The notes under the pieces were generated by a model, which searched no databases, was not told the DNA's origin, and saw only the letters and a program-made list of their open reading frames with translations. The position numbers were made by a program, and so were the translations under genes. A stretch of DNA of 60,485 bases from Candidatus Pacearchaeota archaeon (GTDB lineage Archaea; Nanobdellota; Nanobdellia; Pacearchaeales; GW2011-AR1). Below, in pieces: positions 6,106 through 16,378 of this stretch. The DNA is taken from contig SICV01000005.1 in assembly GCA_009694725.1 (NCBI GenBank), forward strand, positions 1-60,485, given 5' to 3'. Numbering within the stretch: the stretch's first letter is position 1; each line of letters opens with the position of its first letter.

Positions 6106-9076
6106 GAACAGTTGATTCTTCAGTAATTGCTTGCTCACCAGCTTGTTCTACTCTTTGTTGCTGTTCTACTTGTTCCTCAATTTTCTGTGCTTCTGCTGCC
6201 GCTTCTTGTATATTCAAGCTCAAGACTTTTGACACATTATCATGCATACTCACCCCATACAAGACCTGCGCTTGCATAATAATCGCATCATTGTGTGTAA
6301 TCACAATATACTGTCCCTGTTTCATGTACTTCACCAACAACGCCGCAAGACGCTCAGAGTTACGTTTATCCAATGCCGCGTCAATTTCATCAAACACATA
6401 GAAATGATAGGGTTTGTATTCTTGAATCGCAAACAAGAGCGACAAAGCGACCAAGGTCTGTTCCCCACCAGATAAGGAAGTCGCATCAAAGTATTTACCT
6501 TTCGCAAGCCGCACAATAATATGTACCCCTCCGGCAAAAATATCTTCAGGATTTTCTAATTCAAGATAGGCGGTCCCCTTTGTGTACAATTGCGCAAAGT
6601 TCTGGGTAAATAATTCATTCATAGCCCGGAACGTACGCATAAAGGAAAAGCGTTTCTTCTTATCAATTTCAGCAATAATCCCTATAATATCTATTTTTTC
6701 TTTTTCAACAATCTGTACTTTTCCATATACTTCATCATAGGAGTGTTTGACTTCATCATAGACTTCGAGGGCTCGTTGATTCACGCTCCCAATCGAACCA
6801 AGGTGTTCATGTGCTTTGCCAAGACGCTCTTCAAGATACGCCACACTTCCTTGTATCACTTCAAGCCCGGCAAAATCAATTAATTCCATTTCAACCGCTT
6901 CTCGTTCGGCATCAATCTTTGCTTTGCCAATCTTCAAATAATTGACTTGTTCTTCAATTGCGCGTATTCCACTCTGGGCCTGGCTCAATTCACCAGTCTT
7001 TGCTTGAATCAGTCGTTGTTTTTCTTCTCGTTCCGCAAATAATTGTTTAAATCTGGCCTGCAGATCTTTTTCCTGTCCTTCTTTTTCCTGTAACTGCCCT
7101 TGTTTTGTTTCAATGATCGTACTAAATGTCCCAATTTCTTTCTCTGCTTCCTCACGATCTCGGAGAGCTTGTTTAATGACTACGTGCATCTGTTCAAGTT
7201 CTCGCTTCTTGAAGAATAACGTTTTATCCATATCTTGTGAAGTACGAGCCGATAATTCCTCAATTTCCAGCATTTTAGAGCTATATTTTTCTTCGAGGGC
7301 TGAAATATCAGTTCCTTTCTCTTCAAGCTGTACACGTCGATGTTCTAACGTTTGCAATTCCTGACGAATCAATTTTTCTTCCTCAAGGTTCTTCTTGAGC
7401 TGTTGATGTTTCTCTTTCAAGGTGTGATGACGAATCTGCTCAACTTCAGCGCTATGAAGCCGTTGTTCAAGGTGAGCGAGGTCATGGGCCAAGGAACTTC
7501 GTTGAGCCAATAACTGTTGTAGCACTTCAGTACTCAACATACGTTGCTTCTCGGCGTGCCCCGCTAACAGATTAGCTTCATCACGCACATGTTGTTTATG
7601 GTCAGGCGTAATGGTCGTGCGACAAAGAGGACAGATATCGAGATTAGCAACCTGGTCGGTCAATTTCAATGAACGTTCCATTTCAATCTCCGAAACAGAA
7701 ATTAATTTTTCATGCTGGAGCGTTTGTTTGGCAATTGCTTCCAGTTCAGCGCGCAAATGAGTCGTTTGTGCTTTACCTTCATGAACAAAGTGACTACACG
7801 CCTCTTCAGTCTTGAACACTAAATGCGCTGCTCCTTCTTCCAACTGTCGAACCAGCGCTTCATTAAATGCAATTGTACGAGATAAGGTCTTTTCTCGTTC
7901 AAGCCAACGTTCACGAATATGGATCAGTTCAGATTTGGTTGCACGGACTTTTGTACGTGCTTCTTCAAGCTGGGCAAGTTCTTGTTTCTTTTTAGTTAAC
8001 TCTTCTGCTTTCTGAGCAGATCCCGGGGCGTCCGTAGCAAGCTGGGTAATTTCTACTTCAAGAGCAGGCACTGAACGCTGTAATTCCTGTATTCTTCGTT
8101 CAAAGTTCAACCGACGTTGCTCATATCCTTCTTTACGTACCTTCATTCCTTCCAATTCAGCCCGAAGATTAGCAATATGTGTATGGAGTTGTTCTTGCTC
8201 AAGCCCGGTTGCTTGCTGCACTTGCCGAGAAATCTGATTGCTTTGTTCTCCCAACGCATCAATCACGGCTTGCAATTCAAGGCCCTTAGATTTGGCAGCA
8301 TCTTTATGGGCCGTTTTTTCACCAATCGAATGGTTAATCGTATCCCCTTCCTTTTGCTTGTCAATCTTTCGTTTCGTCAATAACGAAGCTTTACACCGGC
8401 GAACGGTCAATTCTAACTCTTTGAACTTTAATGCTTGCTGGCGTTCATGTTCCAAATTCTTCAAATAGGCAGTACGTTCTCGCAGAATCGCCATAATCTC
8501 TTTCAATCGTTCATCTGTTTTCTCTAATTCTTTCAAACTTTTTTCTTTCCGTGATTCATAAATGGCAATCCCCGCAACTTCTTCAATGATTTTACGTCGT
8601 TCTTCAGGATGCATCTTAACAATGGACTGTATTTGGCCCTGAAGCACCATATTAAATCCATACGGGTCAATCCCTGCCTGGGCTAAGATCTCAATGACTT
8701 CTAATCGCGTCTTCGTCTCCCCATTAATCTTATAAATTCCCTGCCCATTTGCTCGGACAATTCTGGTCAAACTCACCTCATCCGTTTCCAATCCAAACAA
8801 GCGATCTCGATTATCAAACACTAATTCAACACTTGCCTCTCGAGCCGGTTTGACATATTTGCTCCCCATAAACAAGAGGTTCTTTGCCTTTGCCGCACGC
8901 AGACTCTTAATGCTTAATCGACCCAAAGCAAAGCATAAGGCATCAGAAATATTACTCTTACCTGAACCATTGGGGCCCAAGACTACGTTAATCCCCTTAT
9001 CAAAGTGGACTTCTGTTCGTCGTGCAAAGCTTTTGAAGCCATGCATTACCATTCGTGTAATATGCACCATCTTCAT
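6095..9076 (-). CDS. smc: SMC-family ATPase with central Rad50-type zinc-hook (CPLC) instead of an SMC hinge
   Basis: Walker A GPNGSGKSN, Q-loop VLQGQIQSI, signature LSGGEQTLVALSLLFAI, Walker B YVFDEIDAALD; CPLC at residues 482-485 of 993. Confidence 0.9.
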   Translation of the reverse strand: MKMVHITRMVMHGFKSFARRTEVHFDKGINVVLGPNGSGKSNISDALCFALGRLSIKSLRAAKAKNLLFMGSKYVKPAREASVELVFDNRDRLFGLETDEVSLTRIVRANGQGIYKINGETKTRLEVIEILAQAGIDPYGFNMVLQGQIQSIVKMHPEERRKIIEEVAGIAIYESRKEKSLKELEKTDERLKEIMAILRERTAYLKNLEHERQQALKFKELELTVRRCKASLLTKRKIDKQKEGDTINHSIGEKTAHKDAAKSKGLELQAVIDALGEQSNQISRQVQQATGLEQEQLHTHIANLRAELEGMKVRKEGYEQRRLNFERRIQELQRSVPALEVEITQLATDAPGSAQKAEELTKKKQELAQLEEARTKVRATKSELIHIRERWLEREKTLSRTIAFNEALVRQLEEGAAHLVFKTEEACSHFVHEGKAQTTHLRAELEAIAKQTLQHEKLISVSEIEMERSLKLTDQVANLDICPLCRTTITPDHKQHVRDEANLLAGHAEKQRMLSTEVLQQLLAQRSSLAHDLAHLEQRLHSAEVEQIRHHTLKEKHQQLKKNLEEEKLIRQELQTLEHRRVQLEEKGTDISALEEKYSSKMLEIEELSARTSQDMDKTLFFKKRELEQMHVVIKQALRDREEAEKEIGTFSTIIETKQGQLQEKEGQEKDLQARFKQLFAEREEKQRLIQAKTGELSQAQSGIRAIEEQVNYLKIGKAKIDAEREAVEMELIDFAGLEVIQGSVAYLEERLGKAHEHLGSIGSVNQRALEVYDEVKHSYDEVYGKVQIVEKEKIDIIGIIAEIDKKKRFSFMRTFRAMNELFTQNFAQLYTKGTAYLELENPEDIFAGGVHIIVRLAKGKYFDATSLSGGEQTLVALSLLFAIQEYKPYHFYVFDEIDAALDKRNSERLAALLVKYMKQGQYIVITHNDAIIMQAQVLYGVSMHDNVSKVLSLNIQEAAAEAQKIEEQVEQQQRVEQAGEQAITEESTVLSE

Positions 9077-9226
9077 CCCACAAGGGAAAAACCGCTATTT
9101 AAGGATACCGCGTTCCGTGGTATAAATGTAGAGTGCGTTTAAAAAATTCTAAAAAAAGAAAAAAGCACACAACGCCTAAAAAAAAAGAAAAGGGGGCGCC
9201 GTATGCGGGGTTGCAATCAAGCTCAG

Positions 9227-10429
9227 TTAGTAATAACTTTCGCCGAATTCGTCAGCCTTTTGTGGCTTACGAGTTAAGAGAACAATCAATACAACGAGAA
9301 GAACTACAAAGATAATCGCAAGGATAACTGTTAAAACAACAGTACCATTTGCAGTCTTTGCAGAGCCTTCAACCATTGTAACGAATGTCTTCTGTGCGAC
9401 AAGGTTACCGTCTGCTTTTACATTAACAACAAAAGTATACTTACCTGCTTTTTCAGCAGAGGCAAGGACTTTTACAGTCTTTGTAGAACCAGAAGGAAGG
9501 GCAACGATTTGATCAACAGAAGAAACCTGCAATCCAGCAGGGCCCTCAAAGACCAATTCATAGACCTGTACCTTATTTCCTGAGTTCACGAGAGTCATAC
9601 TGTATTCAGCAGGTTCGTTTGCAGCAACAGTTGTGCTGGACGTAGTGCTTACCACAGTGGTGTCTTCGGAACCACCAACTACTGCCACTTTACCGGCATA
9701 GCTGGAGGAGGAGTCTGCATTGTATACTTCTACGTGAATCGCATAGATTCCAGCAGGAGTACGAGCGGGAATGTTCAAGAACATTCTTCGTTCGGCAGCA
9801 TCTTCCTTATCAGGGTTAGCTTGGTCTACTGGTGCAAGATCACCGAAGTATACTCGGCGCTCAACGCCAAGTGCAGGGATACTTGCTTTGACAAAGGTGT
9901 CATCAGCAAATTGTCTACCGGTATTCTTCAAGACAATGTCAAGAGAAAGGGCAGAACCTGCAACTACTTTCGGATCATAAGCGACATCCAAAACGGTAAC
10001 CTGATAAGATTCACGTTGAGTTGCCAACTTAATGATCTGAACAGGAAGAATTCCATTGTTACGGCTCTCTACTGAGATACGTAATTCAAGGTTTTCATCT
10101 CGTTCGTCAAGATCGGAAGGGACATCAAGAGTCAATAACTTGCTGTAAACGCTATTAGCGAGAACATCAAATCGTTCACTCGAGACGGCATAATCCGAAT
10201 CACCAGAGATCCAAGCTTTGATACGCACATCGGATGCATTTTCAGTCGCGCTAAAAATCACACGTATTGGTAAGGTCTGACCAGCAAAAACTCCAACGGA
10301 GGGATTGCCAGGCAAAGCTTCAATACCTGCAACTTCAACACTTGAAATGCTTCCGCTTAACGCGCTTACGGTACTCAGGACAAGAAGTCCTGCAACCATA
10401 GCAACGAGGGCAATCAAATACTTGTTCAT
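9227..10429 (-). CDS. Secreted, C-terminally membrane-anchored surface/S-layer-like protein
   Basis: N-terminal signal (MNKYLIALVAMVAGLLVLSTVSALS), CARDB/Ig-like repeats, C-terminal TM + RKPQKADEFGESYY tail. Confidence 0.65.
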   Translation of the reverse strand: MNKYLIALVAMVAGLLVLSTVSALSGSISSVEVAGIEALPGNPSVGVFAGQTLPIRVIFSATENASDVRIKAWISGDSDYAVSSERFDVLANSVYSKLLTLDVPSDLDERDENLELRISVESRNNGILPVQIIKLATQRESYQVTVLDVAYDPKVVAGSALSLDIVLKNTGRQFADDTFVKASIPALGVERRVYFGDLAPVDQANPDKEDAAERRMFLNIPARTPAGIYAIHVEVYNADSSSSYAGKVAVVGGSEDTTVVSTTSSTTVAANEPAEYSMTLVNSGNKVQVYELVFEGPAGLQVSSVDQIVALPSGSTKTVKVLASAEKAGKYTFVVNVKADGNLVAQKTFVTMVEGSAKTANGTVVLTVILAIIFVVLLVVLIVLLTRKPQKADEFGESYY

Positions 10430-10532
10430 AGATAGGTGTAGCTCCATATTTAGTTAAAAGAGCATCCTGAAAGGGATATATAAACTTGCCGGTGACAACA
10501 CTATTATCTTAATTTAAAAGGGACAACAAGAC

Positions 10533-10557
10533 TTATATAGGTATACCGAGGTATTCC
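10533..10557 (+). promoter_or_regulatory. TATA box + repeated half-sites GGTATACC / GGTATTCC (10-bp spacing)
   Basis: TTATATA at 10533-10539 then GGTATACC (10540-10547) and GGTATTCC (10550-10557) just before the ATG at 10561. Confidence 0.5.
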
Positions 10558-10560
10558 AGA

Positions 10561-10809
10561 ATGGAAGACAAGGAACAGGGAGCTAAGGCAGTACCTTCAC
10601 GTACTCCCCACAAAATAACGACGATAAAACTCTCAGAAGAAACAAAAAGCCGTATTGACCACCTCAAGCGCTATCCCCGCGAAACCTATGAAGAAATCCT
10701 CGTGCGCATGCTTGAACTCCTCAGTCTCACCCGTCACAGTCCAGAACGTGCGCGTATTTCCCTTATCAAACTTGATAAAGAACGTCGCAAGAACTTACCT
10801 GGAAAATAA
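10561..10809 (+). CDS. Ribbon-helix-helix-type DNA-binding protein
   Basis: HKITTIKLSEETKSRIDHLKRYPRETYEEILVRMLELL. Confidence 0.65.
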   Translation: MEDKEQGAKAVPSRTPHKITTIKLSEETKSRIDHLKRYPRETYEEILVRMLELLSLTRHSPERARISLIKLDKERRKNLPGK

Positions 10810-10811
10810 AA

Positions 10812-10895
10812 ATGAATAATACAAAAGAACATGTCATCAGTAAATTAAGAACACTAGAATATGCATTACAGGCCATACAAAGGGAGAATTCATGA
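10812..10895 (+). CDS. Small 27-aa ORF MNNTKEHVISKLRTLEYALQAIQRENS, ATGA-coupled to the next gene
   Basis: Starts 3 nt after the RHH stop; stop overlaps the ATG at 10892. Confidence 0.4.
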   Translation: MNNTKEHVISKLRTLEYALQAIQRENS

Positions 10896-11299
10896 CAAAC
10901 ATAAAAAAAACTCCGGCTGTTTTCAAAAGTCGTGAAAATATCAATAGGGTGAACATAGTTCTCGATCCCATTATCGAACGAAGAAAATTGGGGCTTCTCA
11001 AAGGAATCGGCTATGATTTAAGCAATCTCTGGGGAAGGGCATCTTCTACTGGAAAAATGACCCAGATGGGTGCAGAAGGGTATATTCGAGAAAAACTAGA
11101 AGATGCCCTGGAATGGCTAAGCCTCAATCCAACACAGTGCGTTCAAGGGGAAGGGACGCGTCTCATTGCAGACCTACGATGTGAACGCATGCGAGAGTAT
11201 CTTACGCAACTACACTATCCTGTGCATGAACAAGAACGAATTTTTAGAGAATTAAGTGAAATTAATCCCGCTATTTCGTATTCTGCTGCAGAGCACTAA
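10892..11299 (+). CDS. Hypothetical protein (135 aa)
   Basis: Intact ORF, translationally coupled ATGA overlap. Confidence 0.6.
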   Translation: MTNIKKTPAVFKSRENINRVNIVLDPIIERRKLGLLKGIGYDLSNLWGRASSTGKMTQMGAEGYIREKLEDALEWLSLNPTQCVQGEGTRLIADLRCERMREYLTQLHYPVHEQERIFRELSEINPAISYSAAEH

Positions 11300-11306
11300 A
11301 AAGAGT

Positions 11307-11747
11307 TTACCGAATAAAACTCATTTTATCATCCACGTCTAACCAATGGAAGAGCGTTGTTGTCACCGGATCAAGAGATACTTTCGTACATTCCCCGGTA
11401 AACCAGGCCCCAAAGTCACTCGGCGTTGCACCGGGGTGCTGAGTACACATGCGATCACTCCAGGCCTTAATTTCTTCAGGGGTGCGATGTTGTCCGAACT
11501 TCCCTAACCAGGCAATAACCTCTGCATCACTTTTCCCCGGGTGGACAAATGCTTTGAACGCATCGCCCGTAATCTCTTTGAACGTAAATAATTCTTTATC
11601 AACAGGGCAATCAAAATGATACTCTCCTTGCTTCCCATGAATGGTCGCACGGCACTTATCAAGCGTACGGGCAAGAATCGCATATCCCCCTAAGCGTATA
11701 GCAGCGCTCCGTGGAGGATTATGGGTAAGGTCAATAAGCATGTGCAT
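11307..11747 (-). CDS. DUF5069-family protein
   Basis: RLGGYAILARTLDKCRATIHGKQGEYHFDCPVD motif. Confidence 0.75.
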   Translation of the reverse strand: MHMLIDLTHNPPRSAAIRLGGYAILARTLDKCRATIHGKQGEYHFDCPVDKELFTFKEITGDAFKAFVHPGKSDAEVIAWLGKFGQHRTPEEIKAWSDRMCTQHPGATPSDFGAWFTGECTKVSLDPVTTTLFHWLDVDDKMSFIR

Positions 11748-11926
11748 ACACAGGAAAATGGGCTCGAAGTATATAAGGACGATGAACGTTTTGAAATAAT
11801 AGGGTTATTTTTCGTTCCATTCCCAATCAAAATCTTCTTCAATCGCTTCAAATTCTTTAGTTATCTTCAAACTTTCCTCAGCCATTTCTTTGCAACCTTC
11901 TATCATCAGCGCCTTCTCTTTTCTGT

Positions 11927-12709
11927 TCATAGCTTCCCCCACAACTTCATCCCCACCACCGCATCTGCCACCATATCAGGGCTTTCATTTATGATTCGAA
12001 TTTTTTTATCCCGAGGCAAATGAGCAAGTAACGCTTTCCATTCCTTCACCCCTGTCTTGATATGGTGCTTTTCTCCTTTCTCCCCATACACAATCCCAGA
12101 GAAATGCACGTGCCATTCTTCTTGGGGAAATGCTTTCAGAATAAGGGCATAATCGACTTTCTTATCCCTGGCCAAGATATGCGCAAAATCGATACACACC
12201 GCACACCCGGTTTCCTGCGCAAGTCGTGAAATTTCATCAATACTCCCAAACACATTGATCTTCCCCATCGTCTCAGGGGCAATTTGAATTACCCATTTAT
12301 TCTTTTTGAGTTCCTTCATAATATCGATAATACCCTCTTTCACCACAGTATACGCTTGTATACGATCGACACCTTCACGATAGTACCCCGGGTGAAAAAC
12401 AACTACTTTCGCCCCCAACCATTCTCCCACTTTACAACATTCAAGAATACGTTGCTTCGTCGCCGCACGTTTTACCGGATCATCGCTATTCAAATTCACA
12501 TAATAGGGCGCATGAATGCTCAACTCTATGCCTAATTCTGCAGCTCGCTTCTGAATAGTGCGCGCATCCGTCTCAGATTTAATATAGGCCCCGTGGGTGA
12601 ACGCCAATTCACATGCTCGTAAGCCCTGAGCATGGAATGCTTCCAAGGTAGCAATTGCAGATTTCGTAGGTCCCAATCCTGCTGGCCCAAAGAGTACTTC
12701 TTTGTTCAT
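11927..12709 (-). CDS. Xylose-isomerase-like TIM barrel / endonuclease IV family protein
   Basis: LSIHAPYYVNLNSDDP, VVVFHPGYY, QIAPETMGK, CIDFAHILARD: AP-endonuclease 2 family motifs. Confidence 0.8.
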   Translation of the reverse strand: MNKEVLFGPAGLGPTKSAIATLEAFHAQGLRACELAFTHGAYIKSETDARTIQKRAAELGIELSIHAPYYVNLNSDDPVKRAATKQRILECCKVGEWLGAKVVVFHPGYYREGVDRIQAYTVVKEGIIDIMKELKKNKWVIQIAPETMGKINVFGSIDEISRLAQETGCAVCIDFAHILARDKKVDYALILKAFPQEEWHVHFSGIVYGEKGEKHHIKTGVKEWKALLAHLPRDKKIRIINESPDMVADAVVGMKLWGKL

Positions 12710-12779
12710 ATCCTCTTCAGAAAACCACCCTTAATAAAAACTACCGCAATCTATAAATAGAAACGAAGCACTTATTCCT

Positions 12780-13061
12780 ATGCACGAACAGGACATTACG
12801 CGGCTGCTCGGATCAGATCGTGCCAAGTTCTTTCTTGATGCCACGGATGCATTCTATGGCCCCAAAGACCAAGCAAAAGAAATGCTCTATCACTACCTTA
12901 CACAATTATCGGTCATTGATCCGAACAAACCCTCTCTACGGCAACTTCAAAACTGGTATGAAGTCCAACGAACACTCCACCAACGACGAGTCGCCATGAA
13001 AACAACAGAAGCGCACTTCATTTTGAGCTTAGCACTCGATGATCTCTTTCACCGTAATTAA
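12780..13061 (+). CDS. Hypothetical protein (93 aa)
   Basis: Intact ORF with TATA-like tataaata ~25-30 nt upstream. Confidence 0.5.
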   Translation: MHEQDITRLLGSDRAKFFLDATDAFYGPKDQAKEMLYHYLTQLSVIDPNKPSLRQLQNWYEVQRTLHQRRVAMKTTEAHFILSLALDDLFHRN

Positions 13062-13088
13062 TTTATAGTCTTCATTCGCCCCGATACT

Positions 13089-14141
13089 ATGAAAAAGTCC
13101 TTTTTTGCCGAAAGAACAGAGAAAGAAATTGAAGCTCTCAAAGTAACAAGAATCTATAGAGCACGAGGACTTGTTGATACCCTTTTGACGCTCGATCCTA
13201 CCACCGAAGCACTCATTGTACAGCAACCTCTCTTACCCCCCGCTATCATGCGAAGAGACATCCCCCAATCGGAATCTGCAAAGATGTGGTTCAAACACGG
13301 GACGGTTATCAAAGCGTCTCAACCTCGCACACAGCAGGACGCCTACGACTGTAAAGAGATTCCGGTAGCTATGAGAAAGCGAGACCTCGATAGCTTGCAA
13401 CTCAGAAAAGAAGAAACTATTTTTGACGTAGGATATTCTTGGTTCCCCGTGCAAGGTCCTGATCGAAGAACACGCACAGACTTTTTCTGCTTTGTACCTG
13501 ATTCGCTCAGATTATTTGCCTACGCAGAAACAAAGACGGGGGGAATTGTCGTTACACCATATGATGATGCACGAAAGGTAGGCAAAGAGGGTGCACGCAT
13601 TATCTGTACGGTTCCTTCCCGTACTAAGAAGCAACCACGGTATACTGTCGAATTAGTAAACGTACCCACTGAAGGGATTACCGAACGTCGCGCAATCCCG
13701 TGGGGCATTCGCGCCGAGTATGGTAAAGCAGGAGAACCGCTGCATAAAACATTTAGTTTCGGATACAAATATGAACATGATAATCGCTCATCTGATGTCT
13801 ATCTTTTTGCTCCGCATGAAAGAGCAGCCTATATCGGCGTCATTCGCGAATTCTGGAAAGGACAGAATAACCTCACCCCGTTAGAAATGAATCCCTTTAT
13901 GTTGCTCTCAAAGGAAGGGGCAGAATTTTCTCGCCGAGCACATAATAACCTTCTTATCTATGATCCAACAACACATAATTTCAAAGGTGGATTGAGAAAG
14001 CCCTATCTTGCCGAACATGCCATCCTTATGGCCCGTCTCTGTGCAATCAAAGGCCATGATGCAACCTTCTATTGGGATCCTGAACGCGATGGAAAACTTA
14101 AAGACTATAACTGGTCTATTCCCCAGAAAGAAAATAAGTAA
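13089..14141 (+). CDS. Hypothetical protein (350 aa)
   Basis: Long intact ORF, no recognised domain. Confidence 0.7.
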   Translation: MKKSFFAERTEKEIEALKVTRIYRARGLVDTLLTLDPTTEALIVQQPLLPPAIMRRDIPQSESAKMWFKHGTVIKASQPRTQQDAYDCKEIPVAMRKRDLDSLQLRKEETIFDVGYSWFPVQGPDRRTRTDFFCFVPDSLRLFAYAETKTGGIVVTPYDDARKVGKEGARIICTVPSRTKKQPRYTVELVNVPTEGITERRAIPWGIRAEYGKAGEPLHKTFSFGYKYEHDNRSSDVYLFAPHERAAYIGVIREFWKGQNNLTPLEMNPFMLLSKEGAEFSRRAHNNLLIYDPTTHNFKGGLRKPYLAEHAILMARLCAIKGHDATFYWDPERDGKLKDYNWSIPQKENK

Positions 14142-14197
14142 CTATAAAGTAGTAACGTAATCGAAAGGTTTATAGAGGGTCATTTCTGAGTGAGGGG

Positions 14198-14587
14198 ATG
14201 CATACACCAGATGAAGACTATATGGGCTGTCCCCAACTGAGAGCGGCACATAATGCCCACACTACATCAGCACGAGCTAGCCGAAAATATGATCCCCATT
14301 GTCATCTAACAAAAGGATATGAACAGGTACATTCCTTACGAGAATTACAAGTATTGGTTTCTACTCATTTGGGCATGCCCTGCCCCTTAAGCGGATTAGC
14401 ACTATTGAGTGAAGCAACCGGACATGAAAGGGTAAAAGAACTGGCCTCATATTTACATGTTCCCTATCAGAAAATAACCCTAGAAAGAAAAGTTAGATTA
14501 CATCGAGACATTATTCCAGGGCTTAGACTTGTACGAATGCATATTTTAGAAAGCGAGTTACCTCTTGAACATCACGCACGGGATTAA
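14198..14587 (+). CDS. Hypothetical protein (129 aa)
   Basis: Intact ORF preceded by tttatag. Confidence 0.5.
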   Translation: MHTPDEDYMGCPQLRAAHNAHTTSARASRKYDPHCHLTKGYEQVHSLRELQVLVSTHLGMPCPLSGLALLSEATGHERVKELASYLHVPYQKITLERKVRLHRDIIPGLRLVRMHILESELPLEHHARD

Positions 14588-14674
14588 TGAGTACAAAAAT
14601 ATAAAAAATTTTTATATTCCAATTAAGACAGGAGTCATCGGAGAGTATATAATGCTTAATTCGATAAGTAAGAA

Positions 14675-15109
14675 ATGAACACAAAGTTGATTCTAGGAAT
14701 AACTGGCACAATTCTTATTTCAATTGTTACCTATGGGCTATATCACTCGTACATTACTCCTGAGTGTTACGATGGATATGGAGGCGCACAGTATGTTGAA
14801 AAAGAGTTATTTTTGAAAACACTGCCTTCTGCACAGACGTTAGACTTTGTAAGAAATATCGCTCTTGCTCAAGAAGTGTATCGATGTGGTGATACGACCT
14901 ATTTACTAAAAAAGAACCAAGGATTCATAGAAGTATCAAGCAAGGAATTCAATCGATTTATAGAAGAGAAAAATGTATCAACAACCCTCTTTAAAATATA
15001 TCAAAGTGGAAATAGCCCGTACTTCGCGGAGGATATACGGACAGGCATCGAGTACATTATTGATCAAAATGATACGGGCTATAATGTAGAGAAAGCACTG
15101 AGACTATAG
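14675..15109 (+). CDS. Membrane-anchored hypothetical protein (144 aa)
   Basis: N-terminal TM helix (LILGITGTILISIVTYGLYHS). Confidence 0.55.
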   Translation: MNTKLILGITGTILISIVTYGLYHSYITPECYDGYGGAQYVEKELFLKTLPSAQTLDFVRNIALAQEVYRCGDTTYLLKKNQGFIEVSSKEFNRFIEEKNVSTTLFKIYQSGNSPYFAEDIRTGIEYIIDQNDTGYNVEKALRL

Positions 15110-15112
15110 TAA

Positions 15113-16297
15113 TTACAAACTAACCAATTTAACAGCGTTACCTTCAATACTACCGAAGGTTGTAGCACCGCAGAATTGTACACCGAATTCATCACACGTC
15201 TTAATCATTGCACTGGTAGCTTGACCATCAACCACAATCGCAAAGACAGGTTGCTTGCTATAGGCAATGGCCTTCGCAACTTCACGAGCGCCCACTTGCT
15301 TGATAACGGAACCAGTGCCATCTAATAAGACAGCAGACTTGGAATCGCGGATCTTTTCAAAGGCAGCACGAACAGCTTGTTTTCCTTCAACCGTTGGTTC
15401 TGGTCGTGCAACAGGTGCAGGAGCAGAAACAGATTCAGCAGCAGATTCTTGATGACCGTTAAATCGACCAAACTTGCGATCAAGCGCAAGATATTCCCCA
15501 ACAGTCATTCTCCGGCGCAATGCAAGCAAGATTTCCTTACCTTGTAATTCTTCCACTTCTTTACCATCAGGAGCAACGGAAACGAATGCAATTTTTGCAT
15601 TATTAATAACGTTCTGAGCAATCAATTTCCCGCCCCGATCTCCATCAACGAACAGGGTAATTTCCTTAGTCATACCTAAGCGTGCAATTTCGGCAGGTAA
15701 TTTGGTACCGTTCATACCAATCACATTATTGATACGATTTTTCAATAAATTAACCACATCAGCACGACCTTCACACACAATAATTTCATTCCCACTCAAA
15801 TCACCAGCAGGTAATTTTTCTTCACCATATTCTTGAATCTTAGCAACGCGATTTTCTTCTTTCAACGTCTTACTCATTTCTCCAATTTCTTCACCCGAAC
15901 CATCAAGTCCTTCTAGTAATTTCTTTGCACGTGCAATAATAAAATCACGCTTAGCTCCTCGAACATCTTCAATCTTATTAACCACAATCTGAGCTTCAGT
16001 AGGACCAATACGGTCAATCGTTTCCAACGCAGCAGCAATAATAGTCGTTTCAGATTTATCAAGTGCACTTGGTACTTGTAAACTACCCACACTTTTTCCA
16101 TCTACAATCTCTAAATCAACTTCAATACGTCCAATTTTACCTTCTTTCTGTAAATCGCGCATTTCAAGAGCTTCACCCAATAATCCTTCCGTTTGACCAA
16201 AAATAGCTCCAATGACATCAGGCTTTTCAAGAGGCCCTGCTGCGGTGAACGCTGCATGGATCATGTATTTAATGGATACCGGACTGACTTTTGCCAT
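15113..16297 (-). CDS. dnaG: Archaeal DnaG-like primase/exosome-associated protein
   Basis: Toprim: IIVCEGRADVVNLLKNRINNVIGMNGTKLP...TLFVDGDRGGKLIAQNV; start at MAKVSPVSIKYMIHA. Confidence 0.93.
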   Translation of the reverse strand: MAKVSPVSIKYMIHAAFTAAGPLEKPDVIGAIFGQTEGLLGEALEMRDLQKEGKIGRIEVDLEIVDGKSVGSLQVPSALDKSETTIIAAALETIDRIGPTEAQIVVNKIEDVRGAKRDFIIARAKKLLEGLDGSGEEIGEMSKTLKEENRVAKIQEYGEEKLPAGDLSGNEIIVCEGRADVVNLLKNRINNVIGMNGTKLPAEIARLGMTKEITLFVDGDRGGKLIAQNVINNAKIAFVSVAPDGKEVEELQGKEILLALRRRMTVGEYLALDRKFGRFNGHQESAAESVSAPAPVARPEPTVEGKQAVRAAFEKIRDSKSAVLLDGTGSVIKQVGAREVAKAIAYSKQPVFAIVVDGQATSAMIKTCDEFGVQFCGATTFGSIEGNAVKLVSL

Positions 16298-16378
16298 AGT
16301 GTGTAATAACGACCTATCCAAGGTCCCGTCGTAGAGGGAGAACAAACAATAAACTGTCTACCGAATGCCTAAAAAGGC

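Noticed and set aside
6242-9125. Several + strand ORFs of 60-90 aa inside the SMC gene
   Set aside because: Antisense to a strongly coding gene; no recognisable protein features.
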